DNA from: Rhodocyclus tenuis
GTDB taxonomy: Bacteria > Pseudomonadota > Gammaproteobacteria > Burkholderiales > Rhodocyclaceae
DNA length: 64,000 bases
NCBI RefSeq assembly: GCF_014197755.1
Contig: NZ_JACIGE010000001.1
Location: 372,001-436,000 of the forward strand
Direction: 5' to 3'
The notes under the pieces were generated by a model. It was given only the letters and a program-made list of their open reading frames with translations. It was not told the DNA's origin and did no database searches. The translations under genes were made by a program, and so were the position numbers. Positions 8,409 to 20,579 of this stretch are shown here, one piece after another; the stretch's first letter is position 1, and every line of letters starts with the position of its first letter.

Positions 8409-9467
8409 TTAGAAGGCGTGGTTGATACCAGCACCGAGGATGCTGCCATTGCCGCCAGCGACCGTCGGGTTGACACCATTGATGCCGGCATCAGCTGCGT
8501 TGTCGTTGTTCAGACGCGTGTAAGCAGCGTAGGCGGTGGTGCGCTTGGACAGCGAGTGCGTGTAGCCCAGGGTCCAGGCCTTGACCTTGTCGTCGTCGGC
8601 GCCAGCAGCCTTGTTCTTGTACTGAGCGTAGCCAACGCGAACGGCGCCAGCGGCGGTGACCGGAACGTCAGCACCGATTTGCCAGAGGTCGAACTTCAGA
8701 TCATTAACACCGGCTTGCGTGGTCTTTTCGCGCTGGTAGGAACCCTTCAGCTTGGCGATGCCGAAATCGTACGACGCGCCGAGGAAGTGACCGGCATCCT
8801 TCGTCTGTTCAACAGCCAGCGGGGCATTGTCCTTGCCGCCGGAGTAGACGTAGGAAACAGCCAGCGGGCCGTTCTTGTAGTCGGCGCCGAGTTCATAGCC
8901 CTTGCTGCGGTCGTTGCTGGTCGTTTCTTCGCCGAAGACGTAAGCAACCTTGCCGCTGAAGCCGGCGAAGGTCGGCGAGACGTAGGCGATGGCGTTGTTG
9001 GCGCGAGCCGACGAGTTGATGTTCGCACCGGCGTACTGTTGCAGGGCGTACAGCGGCGAGAAAGCTGCGCCGCCGGAGATGCCGGCGCCGTAGGCGTTGG
9101 AAGCATCGAAGCCCGGGGTCTGCAGACGACCGGCGATGACCGTGCCGAGCGTGTTGCTGCTCAGGCCGAGGTATTGTTGGCGAGCGGCCAGCGTGCCGGT
9201 GCCGACGCCTTGGTTCGCATCAACGGTCAGGCCGTATTCCAGGGTGAAGATTGCCTTCAGGCCGTTGCCCAGCGCTTCTTCGCCCTTGAAGCCGATGCGC
9301 GAACCGCCGATACCGCCGGAGTCGATGCCGTTCTTGACTTGGTTGTCGTCAGCCTTGGTTTGGCCAGCGAAGACGTCAACGACGCCATAAACCGTAACGT
9401 TCGACTGCGCGTAGGCGCCGCCGGAAACCAGACCAGCAACTGCCAGTGCGATGAGTTTCTTTTGCAT
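8409..9467 (-). CDS. Gram-negative trimeric porin
   Basis: This 352-residue porin is paralogous to the gene at 7039-8154. The ATG at 9467 is preceded by GAGGAG with good spacing and starts a signal peptide MQKKLIALAVAGLVSGGAYA followed by QSNVTVYGVVDVFAG. GIGGSRIGFKGEEALGNGL, IFTLEYGL and a final INHAF ending in Phe match Porin_4. Codon use here is less extreme than in neighbours (more A/T-ending codons such as GTT, GCT and CAA), which often marks a highly expressed outer-membrane protein. The long upstream leader (9468-9787) leaves room for its own promoter. Confidence 0.94.
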   Translation of the reverse strand: MQKKLIALAVAGLVSGGAYAQSNVTVYGVVDVFAGQTKADDNQVKNGIDSGGIGGSRIGFKGEEALGNGLKAIFTLEYGLTVDANQGVGTGTLAARQQYLGLSSNTLGTVIAGRLQTPGFDASNAYGAGISGGAAFSPLYALQQYAGANINSSARANNAIAYVSPTFAGFSGKVAYVFGEETTSNDRSKGYELGADYKNGPLAVSYVYSGGKDNAPLAVEQTKDAGHFLGASYDFGIAKLKGSYQREKTTQAGVNDLKFDLWQIGADVPVTAAGAVRVGYAQYKNKAAGADDDKVKAWTLGYTHSLSKRTTAYAAYTRLNNDNAADAGINGVNPTVAGGNGSILGAGINHAF

Positions 9468-9787
9468 TGTGAATCTCCTCTAGGTTTGAAGTCGAAGGCC
9501 GGAACACGCGTTCCGGCCGCCGGGTCTTACCTCTCTGTGCGAGAAGTTGGCCCGATTCTGGCAAACCGGAGACGGCCGCGGCAACCTCGATCCGGCATTA
9601 GCCGCCAGCGCCGGCGAAAACTGTTGCGCTGCTGCAACACCCCGGAAAACCCCGAAAACACCCGCATCCCTTGCCCGCGCAGGCGCTCAGGGGGTTTCTC
9701 AACAAGGCCGACTAAGCTTATAAGCGGACGGGAAAAACTGCCGGCGGCACCCGTCCGGCAGCGGACGGCGCTGCCGCGCGGCGAGCT
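9468..9787. other. 320-base intergenic region between purU and the porin promoter side
   Basis: No coding frame here is convincing. The part nearest the porin should contain its promoter and leader, including the GAGGAG ribosome site at about 9474-9479 on the minus strand. The purU-proximal part contains the purU terminator given separately. I could not assign a -35/-10 pair with confidence. Confidence 0.5.
9733..9761 (-). terminator. rho-independent terminator of purU
   Basis: CTGCCGG (9738-9744) pairs with CCGGCAG (9755-9761), and the minus strand continues into TTTTT (9733-9737). It lies 26 bases after the purU stop. Confidence 0.7.
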
Positions 9788-10675
9788 TCAGCGAAAAACG
9801 ATGGTCTTGTTGCCGTGGATCAGCACGCGGTCTTCGAGGTGGTAGCGCAGGCCGCGCGCGAGCACGGCTTTCTCGATGTCCTTGCCGTAACGGACCATGT
9901 CGTCGACCGAGTCGGAGTGGTCGATGCGGATCACGTCCTGCTCGATGATCGGGCCCTGATCGAGGTCGCCGGTGACGTAGTGGCAGGTGGCGCCGATCAG
10001 CTTGACGCCGCGCTGGTAGGCCTGATGGTAGGGGCGCGCGCCGACGAAGCTGGGCAGGAACGAGTGGTGGATGTTGATGATCTGCCCCGGATACGCGGCG
10101 CACAGTTCGGGCGGCAGGATCTGCATGTAGCGCGCCAGCACCATGGTGTCGCCGCGCACTTCCTCGAACAGGCGGGTGATCTCGGCAAAGGCGGCGGCCT
10201 TGTTGTCGGCGCTGACCGGTACGTGGTGGAAGGGGATGCCGTGCCACTCGACAAAGCCGCGGAAGGTGTCGTGGTTGGAGATGACGCAGGGAATCTCGAT
10301 GTCGAGTTCCTTCGACTGCCAGCGCGCGAGCAGGTCGTAGAGGCAGTGCTCCTGCTTGCTGACGAGCAGGACGACGCGCTTCTTCACCGCCGAGTCGCTG
10401 ATCTTCCAGACCATGCCGAGCTCTTCGGCAATCGGACGGAAGCGCTCGCGGAACTCGGCGAGGTGGAAAGGCAGCGAGTCGGCGCGGATCTCGATGCGCA
10501 TGGTGTAGCGGCCGGCTTCGGCGCGCGTTTCCACCGGTTCGACGGCGGCGTCGGCGTGGTAGCTCGATTCGAGAATCCAGCCGCGGTGCTCGGCGATGAA
10601 GCCGGCAACGCGGGCGATGATTCCCGAGCGGTCAGGGCAGGAAGCGGTGAGGGTGTAGAAGCGGTGCGGGTGCAT
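9788..10675 (-). CDS. purU: formyltetrahydrofolate deformylase
   Basis: PurU hydrolyses 10-formyl-tetrahydrofolate to formate and tetrahydrofolate, balancing one-carbon pools. The 295-residue product starts at the ATG at 10675 (MHPHRFYTLTASCPDRSG). It has an N-terminal ACT domain (about residues 8-90) and a formyltransferase-fold domain from about 95, with the catalytic-loop sequence INIHHSFLPSF and the HYVTGDLDQGPII motif holding the Asn/His/Asp residues of the family. Length fits the family (about 280-290). It lies 23 bases downstream of thrH on the same strand, so the two may be co-transcribed, and has its own terminator. Confidence 0.95.
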   Translation of the reverse strand: MHPHRFYTLTASCPDRSGIIARVAGFIAEHRGWILESSYHADAAVEPVETRAEAGRYTMRIEIRADSLPFHLAEFRERFRPIAEELGMVWKISDSAVKKRVVLLVSKQEHCLYDLLARWQSKELDIEIPCVISNHDTFRGFVEWHGIPFHHVPVSADNKAAAFAEITRLFEEVRGDTMVLARYMQILPPELCAAYPGQIINIHHSFLPSFVGARPYHQAYQRGVKLIGATCHYVTGDLDQGPIIEQDVIRIDHSDSVDDMVRYGKDIEKAVLARGLRYHLEDRVLIHGNKTIVFR

Positions 10676-10698
10676 GCGGGTCTTTCGGTGCTTGTCGC

Positions 10699-11313
10699 TC
10701 AGGCTGCGGCGCGCGCGAAGGCGGCGTCGATTTCGGCGCGCAGCGCGGCGTAGTCGCGAACGACCGGGTATTGCGGGAATTCGCGGATGACGTTTTCCGG
10801 CGGGTGGAAGAGGATGCCGCCGTGCGCTTCGCCGAGCATGGCGGTGTCGTTGTACGAGTCGCCAGCGGCGACGACGGTGAAATTGAGTTCCTTGAAGCGT
10901 TTGACCGCCTCGCGCTTCTGGTCGGGCATGCGCAGGTGGTAGTTGACGAGGATGCCGTCGGCGCCAGCCTCGAGGCTGTGACAGAACAGCGTCGGCCAGC
11001 CGAGCTGGCGCATCAGCGGGTGCGCGAATTCGTAGAAGGTGTCGGAGAGGATGACCAGCTGGTAGTCCTCGCGCAGCGCGTCGAGGAATTCGCGCGCGCC
11101 GGGCATCGGCCCCATTTCGGCGATGACCTTCTGGATGTCGGGCAGGCCGAGCTTGTGCTCGGCGAGGATGGCGAGGCGGTACTGCATCAGCTTGTCGTAG
11201 TCCGGCTCGTCGCGCGTGGTGCGGCGCAGCGCGTCGATGCCGGTGCGCGCGGCGAATTCGATCCAGATTTCCGGGACGAGGACGCCTTCGAGGTCGAGGC
11301 AGACGATTTTCAT
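10699..11313 (-). CDS. thrH: bifunctional phosphoserine phosphatase/homoserine phosphotransferase
   Basis: This HAD-superfamily enzyme of 204 residues matches ThrH, which dephosphorylates phosphoserine and can transfer the phosphate to homoserine. Motif I is DLEGVLVPE, with the nucleophile Asp7 and the ThrH-type Glu instead of the SerB-type pattern. Motif II is VILSDTFYEF, motif III includes the Lys of MPDQKREAVKRF, and motif IV is GDSYNDTAML. The whole length is one compact domain without the ACT domain found in SerB. It is the first gene of the thrH-purU pair. Confidence 0.9.
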   Translation of the reverse strand: MKIVCLDLEGVLVPEIWIEFAARTGIDALRRTTRDEPDYDKLMQYRLAILAEHKLGLPDIQKVIAEMGPMPGAREFLDALREDYQLVILSDTFYEFAHPLMRQLGWPTLFCHSLEAGADGILVNYHLRMPDQKREAVKRFKELNFTVVAAGDSYNDTAMLGEAHGGILFHPPENVIREFPQYPVVRDYAALRAEIDAAFARAAA

Positions 11314-11518
11314 TGTGGCTCCCTGATTGATTCCGGGCGTACCCCCCGGTTGAGGCGAATTCTAGCAAACCGCGAGGCGCACCACGGCAGGCGCTGCCAC
11401 TTCACGATCGCGGAAAACGTGCCGGCAAGGCCCCGGAGCATGGCTCCGTCGCCGACGAGCCGGCAAAAGCCGCTTGGACTACTGGGCGCGAGGATGGCTC
11501 GGACACGCAAGGCGACTT

Positions 11519-11565
11519 GTCCGGATAATGTCCGGACTGTATGATCGTCCAACTGATCGTCCAAC
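11519..11565 (+). promoter_or_regulatory. paired direct repeats upstream of the toxin-antitoxin operon
   Basis: Two copies of GTCCGGA (11519-11525 and 11530-11536) and two copies of GATCGTCCAAC (11543-11553 and 11555-11565) are packed ahead of the antitoxin gene at 11587. The second pair repeats every 12 bases. Clustered direct repeats like these fit binding of the ribbon-helix-helix antitoxin for autoregulation; that role is inferred. Confidence 0.5.
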
Positions 11566-11586
11566 AAGTTCATCGAGGAGACAGAG

Positions 11587-11865
11587 ATGCCTGCTTTCAG
11601 CCCGGCCAAGTCCGAGCGGATCGATGTCCGCACCAGCACGCCCGTCAAGCAACTGCTGCAGGATGCCGCGCGGGCAAGCCACAAGAATGTGAGCGAGTTC
11701 CTGCTCGACGCTGGCATCACTGCGGCCAATCAGGCACTCGCCGAACGTCGGCATTTCGTTCTCGATGACGAGCAATGGCAAAGTTTCCAGCAGGCGCTGG
11801 ATGCGCCGCCGCAGGCTTTGCCGCGCTTGAAGAAGTTGCTGACGGAGCCGGGCCTGCTCGATTGA
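11587..11865 (+). CDS. DUF1778 (TacA-type) antitoxin
   Basis: This 92-residue protein has an N-terminal ribbon-helix-helix (SERIDVRTSTPVKQLLQDAA) and the DUF1778 signature HKNVSEFLLDAGITAANQAL. A C-terminal neutralising tail begins FVLDDEQWQSFQQALD. DUF1778 proteins bind their own promoter and block a GNAT acetyltransferase toxin that modifies aminoacyl-tRNAs. GAGGAG (11576-11581) precedes the ATG. The stop is directly followed by the toxin start, the standard order of this type II system. Confidence 0.92.
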   Translation: MPAFSPAKSERIDVRTSTPVKQLLQDAARASHKNVSEFLLDAGITAANQALAERRHFVLDDEQWQSFQQALDAPPQALPRLKKLLTEPGLLD

Positions 11866-11867
11866 TC

Positions 11868-12371
11868 GTGGACAAGTTCGAGCACATTCGCAAGCTCGCG
11901 GCCAGCGATGGCGTAGACGGGTTTGATTGCGGGCAGGCAGCGCTGCACCAGTTCCTGCAAAGACATGCCCTGAACAGTCAGCGCGCCAACAGTGCCCAGA
12001 CTTATGTCTGTTGTGCGCAGGGCCGCGTACTGGGCTTCTACAGCCTGACGGTCGGCAGCGTTGGCCACGAAGAGGCACCGGCGCGGCTGGTCAAAGGGCT
12101 GGCGCGCCATCCTGTTCCGGTCATGCTGCTGGCAAGACTGGCCGTCGACCGACAGGTACAGGGCCACGGCATGGGAGCGGCGCTGCTCAAGGACGCGCTA
12201 TTGCGCACGGTGCAGGCGGCCGAAATCGCCGGAATCCGGGCGTTGCTGGTTCATGCCAAGGATGACGCCGCGCAAAGCTGGTATCAGGGCTTTGATTTCA
12301 AACCGAGCCCGACCGACCCATATCACCTTTTCCTGCTGATCAAGGACTTGAAACTGGCGCTCGGCGTCTGA
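11868..12371 (+). CDS. GNAT-family (TacT-type) toxin
   Basis: This acetyltransferase of about 167 residues pairs with the DUF1778 antitoxin. The GNAT core is clear: FDCGQAALHQFLQRHAL near the start, LLARLAVDRQVQGHGMGAAL (acetyl-CoA pyrophosphate loop, Q/RxxGxG/A) and LLVHAKDDAAQSWYQGFDF. TacT-like enzymes acetylate the amino group of charged tRNAs and stop translation. The GTG at 11868 is chosen; an in-frame TTG at 11862 overlapping the antitoxin stop is possible. Typical length is 160-175 residues, so the toxin appears intact. Confidence 0.9.
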   Translation: MDKFEHIRKLAASDGVDGFDCGQAALHQFLQRHALNSQRANSAQTYVCCAQGRVLGFYSLTVGSVGHEEAPARLVKGLARHPVPVMLLARLAVDRQVQGHGMGAALLKDALLRTVQAAEIAGIRALLVHAKDDAAQSWYQGFDFKPSPTDPYHLFLLIKDLKLALGV

Positions 12372-12374
12372 CGC

Positions 12375-14324
<1,950 letters not shown>

Positions 14325-14415
14325 GGGCAGGCCGGCTGGCGCGGGAAGCGTAAAGTGGCTATTTTACGGCCTCGGCGCAGCGCTACCGCGGCGCGGGACG
14401 GAAGGGATACAGCGA

Positions 14416-15090
14416 ATGGCGGAAATGGAAGGCTTGGCACAGCGGCAAGAACTCTCGCAGCAGGGACGCTGGCGCCTGCGCGCGCTGGCGCTGGGCGCCT
14501 GCGCGCTGTGCCTCGGCGGACTGGCGCTGCCGACGGTCAGCGTCGCCGCCGCTGAGGCGGCGAAGATCGATTTTGCCTTGCCGCAGACGGTCGAGGAGTC
14601 GGAGGCGCTGAAGGCGCGCGCGGATGCGCTGCACGCCGAAGCCGACCGGCTGAACGCCATCGCGCAACAGCAGTGCTACCAGAAGTTCCTGGTCAACGCC
14701 TGCCTCGACGACGCTAAGAAGGCCTACAACCGCCTTAATCTGCAGGCAAGGCCGCTGGAGCAGGCGGTACGCGATTTCGAGCGCGCGCAACGACAGGCTG
14801 ACGCCGACGCGAAAGAGACGAAGCGCGCCGCCGACGCGCTGAGTCGGGAGAAGGAGCAGCGCGAGCAGGCCGAGCGTTATCGCGCCGACGAAGCGCGACG
14901 AGCCGCCGAACGCGAGCAGAAAATCGCGGCCAAGGCCGCGCAGGCCGAGGCCGGCCAGCGCAAGACGGCCGCCGAAGAGGCCGATCGGCGCGAACGCGAC
15001 GCCGATCGCGCCAAACGCAAAGCCGAGCGCGACGCAAAAAAGGCGGGAAACGCTGCCGACGGCAAGAGCGGCAGACAGGGCGTTCAGTAA
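14416..15090 (+). CDS. secreted/periplasmic coiled-coil protein of unknown function
   Basis: The 224-residue product starts at the ATG at 14416 after GAAGGGA. A single hydrophobic segment LALGACALCLGGLALPTV lies about 25 residues in and acts as a signal or anchor. It is followed by a long charged coiled coil rich in Ala, Arg, Glu and Lys, e.g. ESEALKARADALHAEADRL and ADRAKRKAERDAKKAG. A short conserved-looking insert CYQKFLVNACLDDAKKAYNR holds two Cys residues. It resembles periplasmic helical proteins of TolA-like composition, but I recognise no family. It is transcribed divergently from the YheS-like gene. Confidence 0.7.
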   Translation: MAEMEGLAQRQELSQQGRWRLRALALGACALCLGGLALPTVSVAAAEAAKIDFALPQTVEESEALKARADALHAEADRLNAIAQQQCYQKFLVNACLDDAKKAYNRLNLQARPLEQAVRDFERAQRQADADAKETKRAADALSREKEQREQAERYRADEARRAAEREQKIAAKAAQAEAGQRKTAAEEADRRERDADRAKRKAERDAKKAGNAADGKSGRQGVQ

Positions 15091-15145
15091 GAACGCGCGG
15101 CGGCCGGGCAGCGGCACGCCGCAATCGCCCGGCGCAGCGAGACGA

Positions 15146-15733
15146 CTAATTCTTGAAACGGATCGGCCCGGCCTTCTCGGGGAAGAGCGCGCGGCGGTCG
15201 GCGTAGTAGTTGGCGATCACTGCGAGATCGGCTTCTTCGTTGCCGGTCAGCGTGATCCAGCGACCGATGCCGACCTCGCGCCGGCCGTAGTCGATCAGCC
15301 CGAGCCCGACCGGAACGCCGGCGGCGAGCGCCAGCCGGTAGAAGCCCGATTTCCAGTGGTCGGTCCGGCTGCGCGTGCCTTCGGGCGTGATCACCATGTG
15401 GAAGCTGTCGCGCCGGGCAAATTCGGCGAGCAACTGCTCGGTCATTCCGGTGCGCTCACGGCGATTGATCGGCACGCCGCCGACGCGCAGGTAGAAGCCG
15501 CGCAGCGGCCAGCGGAACAGCGTGTCCTTGCCCGCCCAGTGCATGAAAACGCCCGAACTGATGCGAAAGAGCAGGCCGAGCGGGAAATCCCAGTTCGAGG
15601 TGTGCGGGTAGACGATGACCACCGACTTCGGTCCGGGCGGCGGCGCGAACACCGTCCGCCAGCCGACCAGCCGCAGGATGAAGACGCATAAACGGGGCAG
15701 CATGGTGTCTGGTGAGTTGGAAGTATCACTCAC
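15146..15733 (-). CDS. PlsC-type 1-acyl-glycerol-3-phosphate acyltransferase family protein
   Basis: This 195-residue acyltransferase has the catalytic HTSNWD (H-x4-D) near residue 44 and a second motif ITPEGTRSR, with the substrate-binding context GGVPINRRER between them. The family transfers an acyl chain to lysophosphatidate or a related lipid at the inner membrane. It is shorter than classical PlsC (about 240) and lacks an obvious N-terminal membrane helix beyond LCVFILRLVGWRTVFA. The GTG at 15733 lies four bases after the YbiT-like stop; a later ATG at 15703 is an alternative start. Physiological substrate unknown. Confidence 0.82.
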   Translation of the reverse strand: MSDTSNSPDTMLPRLCVFILRLVGWRTVFAPPPGPKSVVIVYPHTSNWDFPLGLLFRISSGVFMHWAGKDTLFRWPLRGFYLRVGGVPINRRERTGMTEQLLAEFARRDSFHMVITPEGTRSRTDHWKSGFYRLALAAGVPVGLGLIDYGRREVGIGRWITLTGNEEADLAVIANYYADRRALFPEKAGPIRFKN

Positions 15734-15737
15734 CAGA

Positions 15738-17360
15738 TCAGTCGATGCCGCGGCTGGCGAGGAATTCCTCGTAGGTGCCGGGGTAATTCACGTGCTTGCC
15801 GTCCATGCGCACTTCGAGGATGCGCGTCGCCAGCGAGGAGACGAACTCGCGGTCGTGCGAGACGAAGACCAGCGTTCCCTTGAACTTCTCGAGCGCGGTA
15901 TTGAGCGACTCGATCGATTCCATGTCGAGGTGGTTGGTCGGCTCGTCGAGGATGAGCACGTTGTTCTTGGTCAGCATCAGCTTGCCGAAGATCATGCGCC
16001 CCTGTTCGCCGCCGGAAATGACCTTGACCGACTTCTTCACGTCGTCGCCGGAGAAGAGCAGACGGCCGAGCGTGCCGCGGATCAGCGTCTCGACCTCGTC
16101 GCCTTCGCTGGCGTTGTCGCGCGCGTAGCTGGCAATCCAGTCGGTGAGGTTGACGTCGCTCCTGAAATCGTCGGCGTGGTCCTGCGCGTAATAGCCGCGC
16201 TTGGCCTTTTCGGTCCACTTGATGCTGCCGAACTGCGGCTGCAGTTCGCCCATCAGCAACTTCAGGAAGGTAGTCTTGCCGACGCCGTTCTCGCCGATGA
16301 TGGCGACGCGGTCGCCGGCGTTGAGCGTGAAGTTGAAGTTGTTGAACAGCTTGCGCTCGCCGCCCTCGTAGGCAAAAGTCAGGCTGTCGATCTCGGCCGC
16401 CTGGCGGTGCAGCTTTTCCTTCTCGTCGTAATCGAAACGGATCCACGGGTACTGGCGCGACGAGGGCTTGACGTCTTCGGGCTTGAGCTTGTCGATCAGC
16501 TTCAGGCGTGAGGTTGCCTGCTTGGCCTTGGAGGCGTTGGCCGAGAAGCGGCGGACGAAGGTCTGCAGTTCGGCGATGCGTTCCTTGGCCTTGGCGTTGG
16601 CGTTCTGCTGCCGCTCGCGCGCCTGCGTCGACGCTTCCATGAAGTCGTCGTAGTTGCCCGGATAGATGGTGATCCTGCCGTAGTCCAGGTCGGCCATGTG
16701 CGTACAGACCTGGTTGAGGAAGTGGCGGTCGTGCGAAATGATGATCATCGTGCTGTCGCGCTCGTTGATCACGTTTTCCAGCCAGCGGATGGTGTCGATG
16801 TCGAGGTTGTTGGTCGGTTCGTCGAGCAGCAGGATGTCGGGGTTGGCGAACAGCGCCTGCACCAGCAGCACGCGCAGCTTCCAGCCCGGTGCGACCTCGC
16901 TCATCGGGCCGAAGTGCTGTTCGGCCGGAATGCCGACGCCGAGCAGCAGTTCGCCGGCGCGCGCTTCGGCGGTATAGCCGTCGTACTCGGCGAACTTCGC
17001 CTCGAGTTCGGCGGCGTGCATGTAGTCGTCTTCGCTCGCTTCGGGGTTGGCGTAGATGGCGTCCTTCTCGCTCATGCACGCCCACATTTCCTCGTGGCCC
17101 ATGAGCACGACGTCGATGACGCGGCGGTCTTCATAGGCAAACTGGTCCTGGCGCAGATAGGCCATGCGCTCGTGCGCGTCCTTGGCGACGTTGCCGGCGC
17201 TCTGCTCGAGCTCGCCGGCAAGGATCTTCATGAAGGTCGATTTGCCGGCGCCGTTGGCACCGATCAGACCGTAGCGATAGCCCTCGCCAAACTTGATCGA
17301 GACGTTCTCGAACAGCGGTTTTGCCCCGAACTGCATGGTGATGTTGTTGGCGACGAGCAC
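15738..17360 (-). CDS. ybiT: ABC-F family ATPase, YbiT-like
   Basis: This 540-residue twin-ATPase of the ABC-F group is closest in pattern to YbiT. It has [12 protein letters not shown]-type start sequence, Walker [15 protein letters not shown], the YbiT-type [17 protein letters not shown] insertion, [19 protein letters not shown], a Lys-rich linker ([16 protein letters not shown]), a second Walker [18 protein letters not shown] and [14 protein letters not shown]. Like other ABC-F factors it probably acts on translating ribosomes. The GTG at 17360 is chosen by alignment of the start with the family; about 35 more residues are open upstream but have no domain. Symbol assigned by motif similarity. 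Confidence 0.88.
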   Translation of the reverse strand: MLVANNITMQFGAKPLFENVSIKFGEGYRYGLIGANGAGKSTFMKILAGELEQSAGNVAKDAHERMAYLRQDQFAYEDRRVIDVVLMGHEEMWACMSEKDAIYANPEASEDDYMHAAELEAKFAEYDGYTAEARAGELLLGVGIPAEQHFGPMSEVAPGWKLRVLLVQALFANPDILLLDEPTNNLDIDTIRWLENVINERDSTMIIISHDRHFLNQVCTHMADLDYGRITIYPGNYDDFMEASTQARERQQNANAKAKERIAELQTFVRRFSANASKAKQATSRLKLIDKLKPEDVKPSSRQYPWIRFDYDEKEKLHRQAAEIDSLTFAYEGGERKLFNNFNFTLNAGDRVAIIGENGVGKTTFLKLLMGELQPQFGSIKWTEKAKRGYYAQDHADDFRSDVNLTDWIASYARDNASEGDEVETLIRGTLGRLLFSGDDVKKSVKVISGGEQGRMIFGKLMLTKNNVLILDEPTNHLDMESIESLNTALEKFKGTLVFVSHDREFVSSLATRILEVRMDGKHVNYPGTYEEFLASRGID

Positions 17361-17463
17361 GGTAAACCCCGGAAAGATCAGCGTTTCAGAAGGGGCGTTA
17401 TTGTACCCGAGGCCAGCACGAGCGGGGCGACGCTTAATGCGCGAGCGCCGGGCAGCGCGGCGC

Positions 17464-17491
17464 AAAAAAAACGGGCGCCCGGAGGCGCCCG
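17464..17491 (-). terminator. rho-independent terminator of glnK-amtB
   Basis: CGGGCGCC (17472-17479) pairs with GGCGCCCG (17484-17491) around a four-base loop, and the minus strand continues into eight T. It lies 32 bases after the amtB stop. Confidence 0.87.
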
Positions 17492-17522
17492 CAAGAGGAC
17501 TTCGCTGCTAGAGGAGTGAAAC

Positions 17523-19058
17523 TCAGTGGTGGTAAGCCTGTTCGCCGTGCGAGGTGATGTCGAGACCTTCGCGTTCCTGTTCTTCCGGAACACGCAGACC
17601 GATCACCAGATCGACGACCTTGTAAGCCACCAGCGAGACGAGGCCGGACCAGACGATGACGGTTCCGACACCCCACAGCTGGCTCATCACTTGTGCGCCC
17701 ATGTCATACGGGGCGACCGCGTTGGCAACGTAGTCATAGACACCGGTACCGCCGAGCGACGGGTCGCAGAAGACGCCGGTGAGGATGGCGCCGAGCATGC
17801 CGCCGATGCCATGCACGCCGAACACGTCGAGCGAGTCGTCGGCGCCGAGCAGGCGCTTCAGGCCATTGACGCCCCACAGGCAGACGACGCCGGCCAGCAG
17901 GCCGATGGCGATGCCGCCGCCGACACCGACGAAGCCGGCCGCCGGGGTGATCGCCACCAGACCGGCAACCGCGCCGGAAGCAGCGCCGAGCATCGAAGGC
18001 TTGCCCTTGAGCGCCCATTCAGCCGCCATCCACGACAGCGCTGCGCAGGCCGTCGCCACCCAGGTGTTGACCAGGGCGAGGGCTGCACCACCGGAAGCTT
18101 CGAGTGCCGAACCGGCGTTGAAGCCGAACCAGCCGAACCACAGCAGCGAGGCACCGATCATGGTGAAGGTGAGGCTGTGCGGCGCCATCGATTCGCGACC
18201 GTAGCCGATGCGCTTGCCGATCACGTAGGCACCGACCAGACCGGCCATGGCGGCGTTGATATGCACCACGGTACCGCCGGCGAAGTCGAGCGCGCCCTTC
18301 TGGAAGAGGAAGCCTGCCGTTGCGCCGGCTGCTTCACCCGCGGCAGCGTCGATGTAGGCATCCGGACCCGCCCAGTACCAGACCATGTGTGCCATCGGCA
18401 GGTAGGAGAAGGTGAACCAGATGACCATGAAGGCGAGCACGGCGATGAACTTGGCACGTTCGGCGAAGGAGCCGACGATCAGCGCGCAGGTAATTGCCGC
18501 GAAGGCGCCCTGGAAGACGACGTAGGCCAGTTCGGAGATGCCGACGCCCTTGCTGAAGGTCGCCGCGATCGAATCGACCGTGATGCCTTTCAGGAACAGC
18601 TTGTCGAGCGAGCCGAAGAAGGCCGACCCCTCGGTGAAGGCCACCGAGTAGCCATAAACGGCCCACAGTACGGTAACCAGCGAGAAGGTGACAAAAACCT
18701 GCATCAGCACCGAGAGCATGTTCTTCGAGCGAACGAGACCGCCGTAGAACAGTGCCACGCCGGGAATCGTCATGAGGATGACGAGCACCGCGCACAACAT
18801 GACCCAGGCGTTGTCGCCCTTGTTGACGGTCGGTGGCGGCGGCGCATCGGCTGCCGGAGCTTCGGCAGCAGCCGCCTCGGCGGGCGCCGCGGCGGGCTCG
18901 GCAGCCGGCGCAGCCGCGGGGGCGGCAGCGGCGGGGGCCGTCGGAGCCGCCATCGTCGTTGCGGCTTCGGTGGCCGTCGCCGGCTTGTCGTCGGCCCAGG
19001 CCGGGGCGCCGAGGGTAACGGCTCCGAGCAAGGCCAGTAGTGCGATAAGGCGTCTCAT
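17523..19058 (-). CDS. amtB: ammonium transporter
   Basis: AmtB conducts ammonium/ammonia across the inner membrane and is gated by GlnK. The 511-residue product starts at an ATG preceded by GGAGGAG (minus strand). It has a cleavable signal (MRRLIALLALLGAVTLGAPAWA), then an unusual spacer of about 60 residues made almost only of Ala, Pro, Glu and Thr. The Amt core follows from about residue 85 with eleven helices, including VALFYGGLVRSKN, AHMVWYWAGPDAY, GGTVVHINAAMAGLVGA and DVFGVHGIGGMLG. The pore His pair lies in VHINA and FGVHGIGG. The Ala-rich spacer between signal and core is longer than in enteric AmtB. Confidence 0.95.
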   Translation of the reverse strand: MRRLIALLALLGAVTLGAPAWADDKPATATEAATTMAAPTAPAAAAPAAAPAAEPAAAPAEAAAAEAPAADAPPPPTVNKGDNAWVMLCAVLVILMTIPGVALFYGGLVRSKNMLSVLMQVFVTFSLVTVLWAVYGYSVAFTEGSAFFGSLDKLFLKGITVDSIAATFSKGVGISELAYVVFQGAFAAITCALIVGSFAERAKFIAVLAFMVIWFTFSYLPMAHMVWYWAGPDAYIDAAAGEAAGATAGFLFQKGALDFAGGTVVHINAAMAGLVGAYVIGKRIGYGRESMAPHSLTFTMIGASLLWFGWFGFNAGSALEASGGAALALVNTWVATACAALSWMAAEWALKGKPSMLGAASGAVAGLVAITPAAGFVGVGGGIAIGLLAGVVCLWGVNGLKRLLGADDSLDVFGVHGIGGMLGAILTGVFCDPSLGGTGVYDYVANAVAPYDMGAQVMSQLWGVGTVIVWSGLVSLVAYKVVDLVIGLRVPEEQEREGLDITSHGEQAYHH

Positions 19059-19069
19059 GTTGACTCCTC

Positions 19070-20286
<1,217 letters not shown>

Positions 20287-20535
20287 ATTTGACACTCCTC
20301 AAACAGAAATGAATAAGTGATACAAAAAGTTCTGCGCGAGTTCTTTAGCACGAGCCGTGCCAGAGAAAAAACCCGAGCAGCGTCAATGAGTTTGCCCGAT
20401 TTTCGGAGACGGCGCAGCTGAATGCGCACCCGTATGGCGCAGCCCCCTGCGGACGTCGCACCATGCCGGTGCGGCAGCAATGCACCGCTGTGGACGCCGG
20501 CCCGCCGCGGCAAGGGTCGGCCCGGGCAGCTGTGC

Positions 20536-20541
20536 TAAAAT
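20536..20541 (+). promoter_or_regulatory. candidate extended -10 element for ubiK
   Basis: TGTGCTAAAAT carries an extended -10 (TG one base before TAAAAT), 38 bases ahead of the ubiK ATG. No good -35 is seen, which is normal for extended -10 promoters. Confidence 0.45.
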
Positions 20542-20579
20542 CCGGCGCACCCGCAACGCTGCGACAAGCGAGACCTCTC

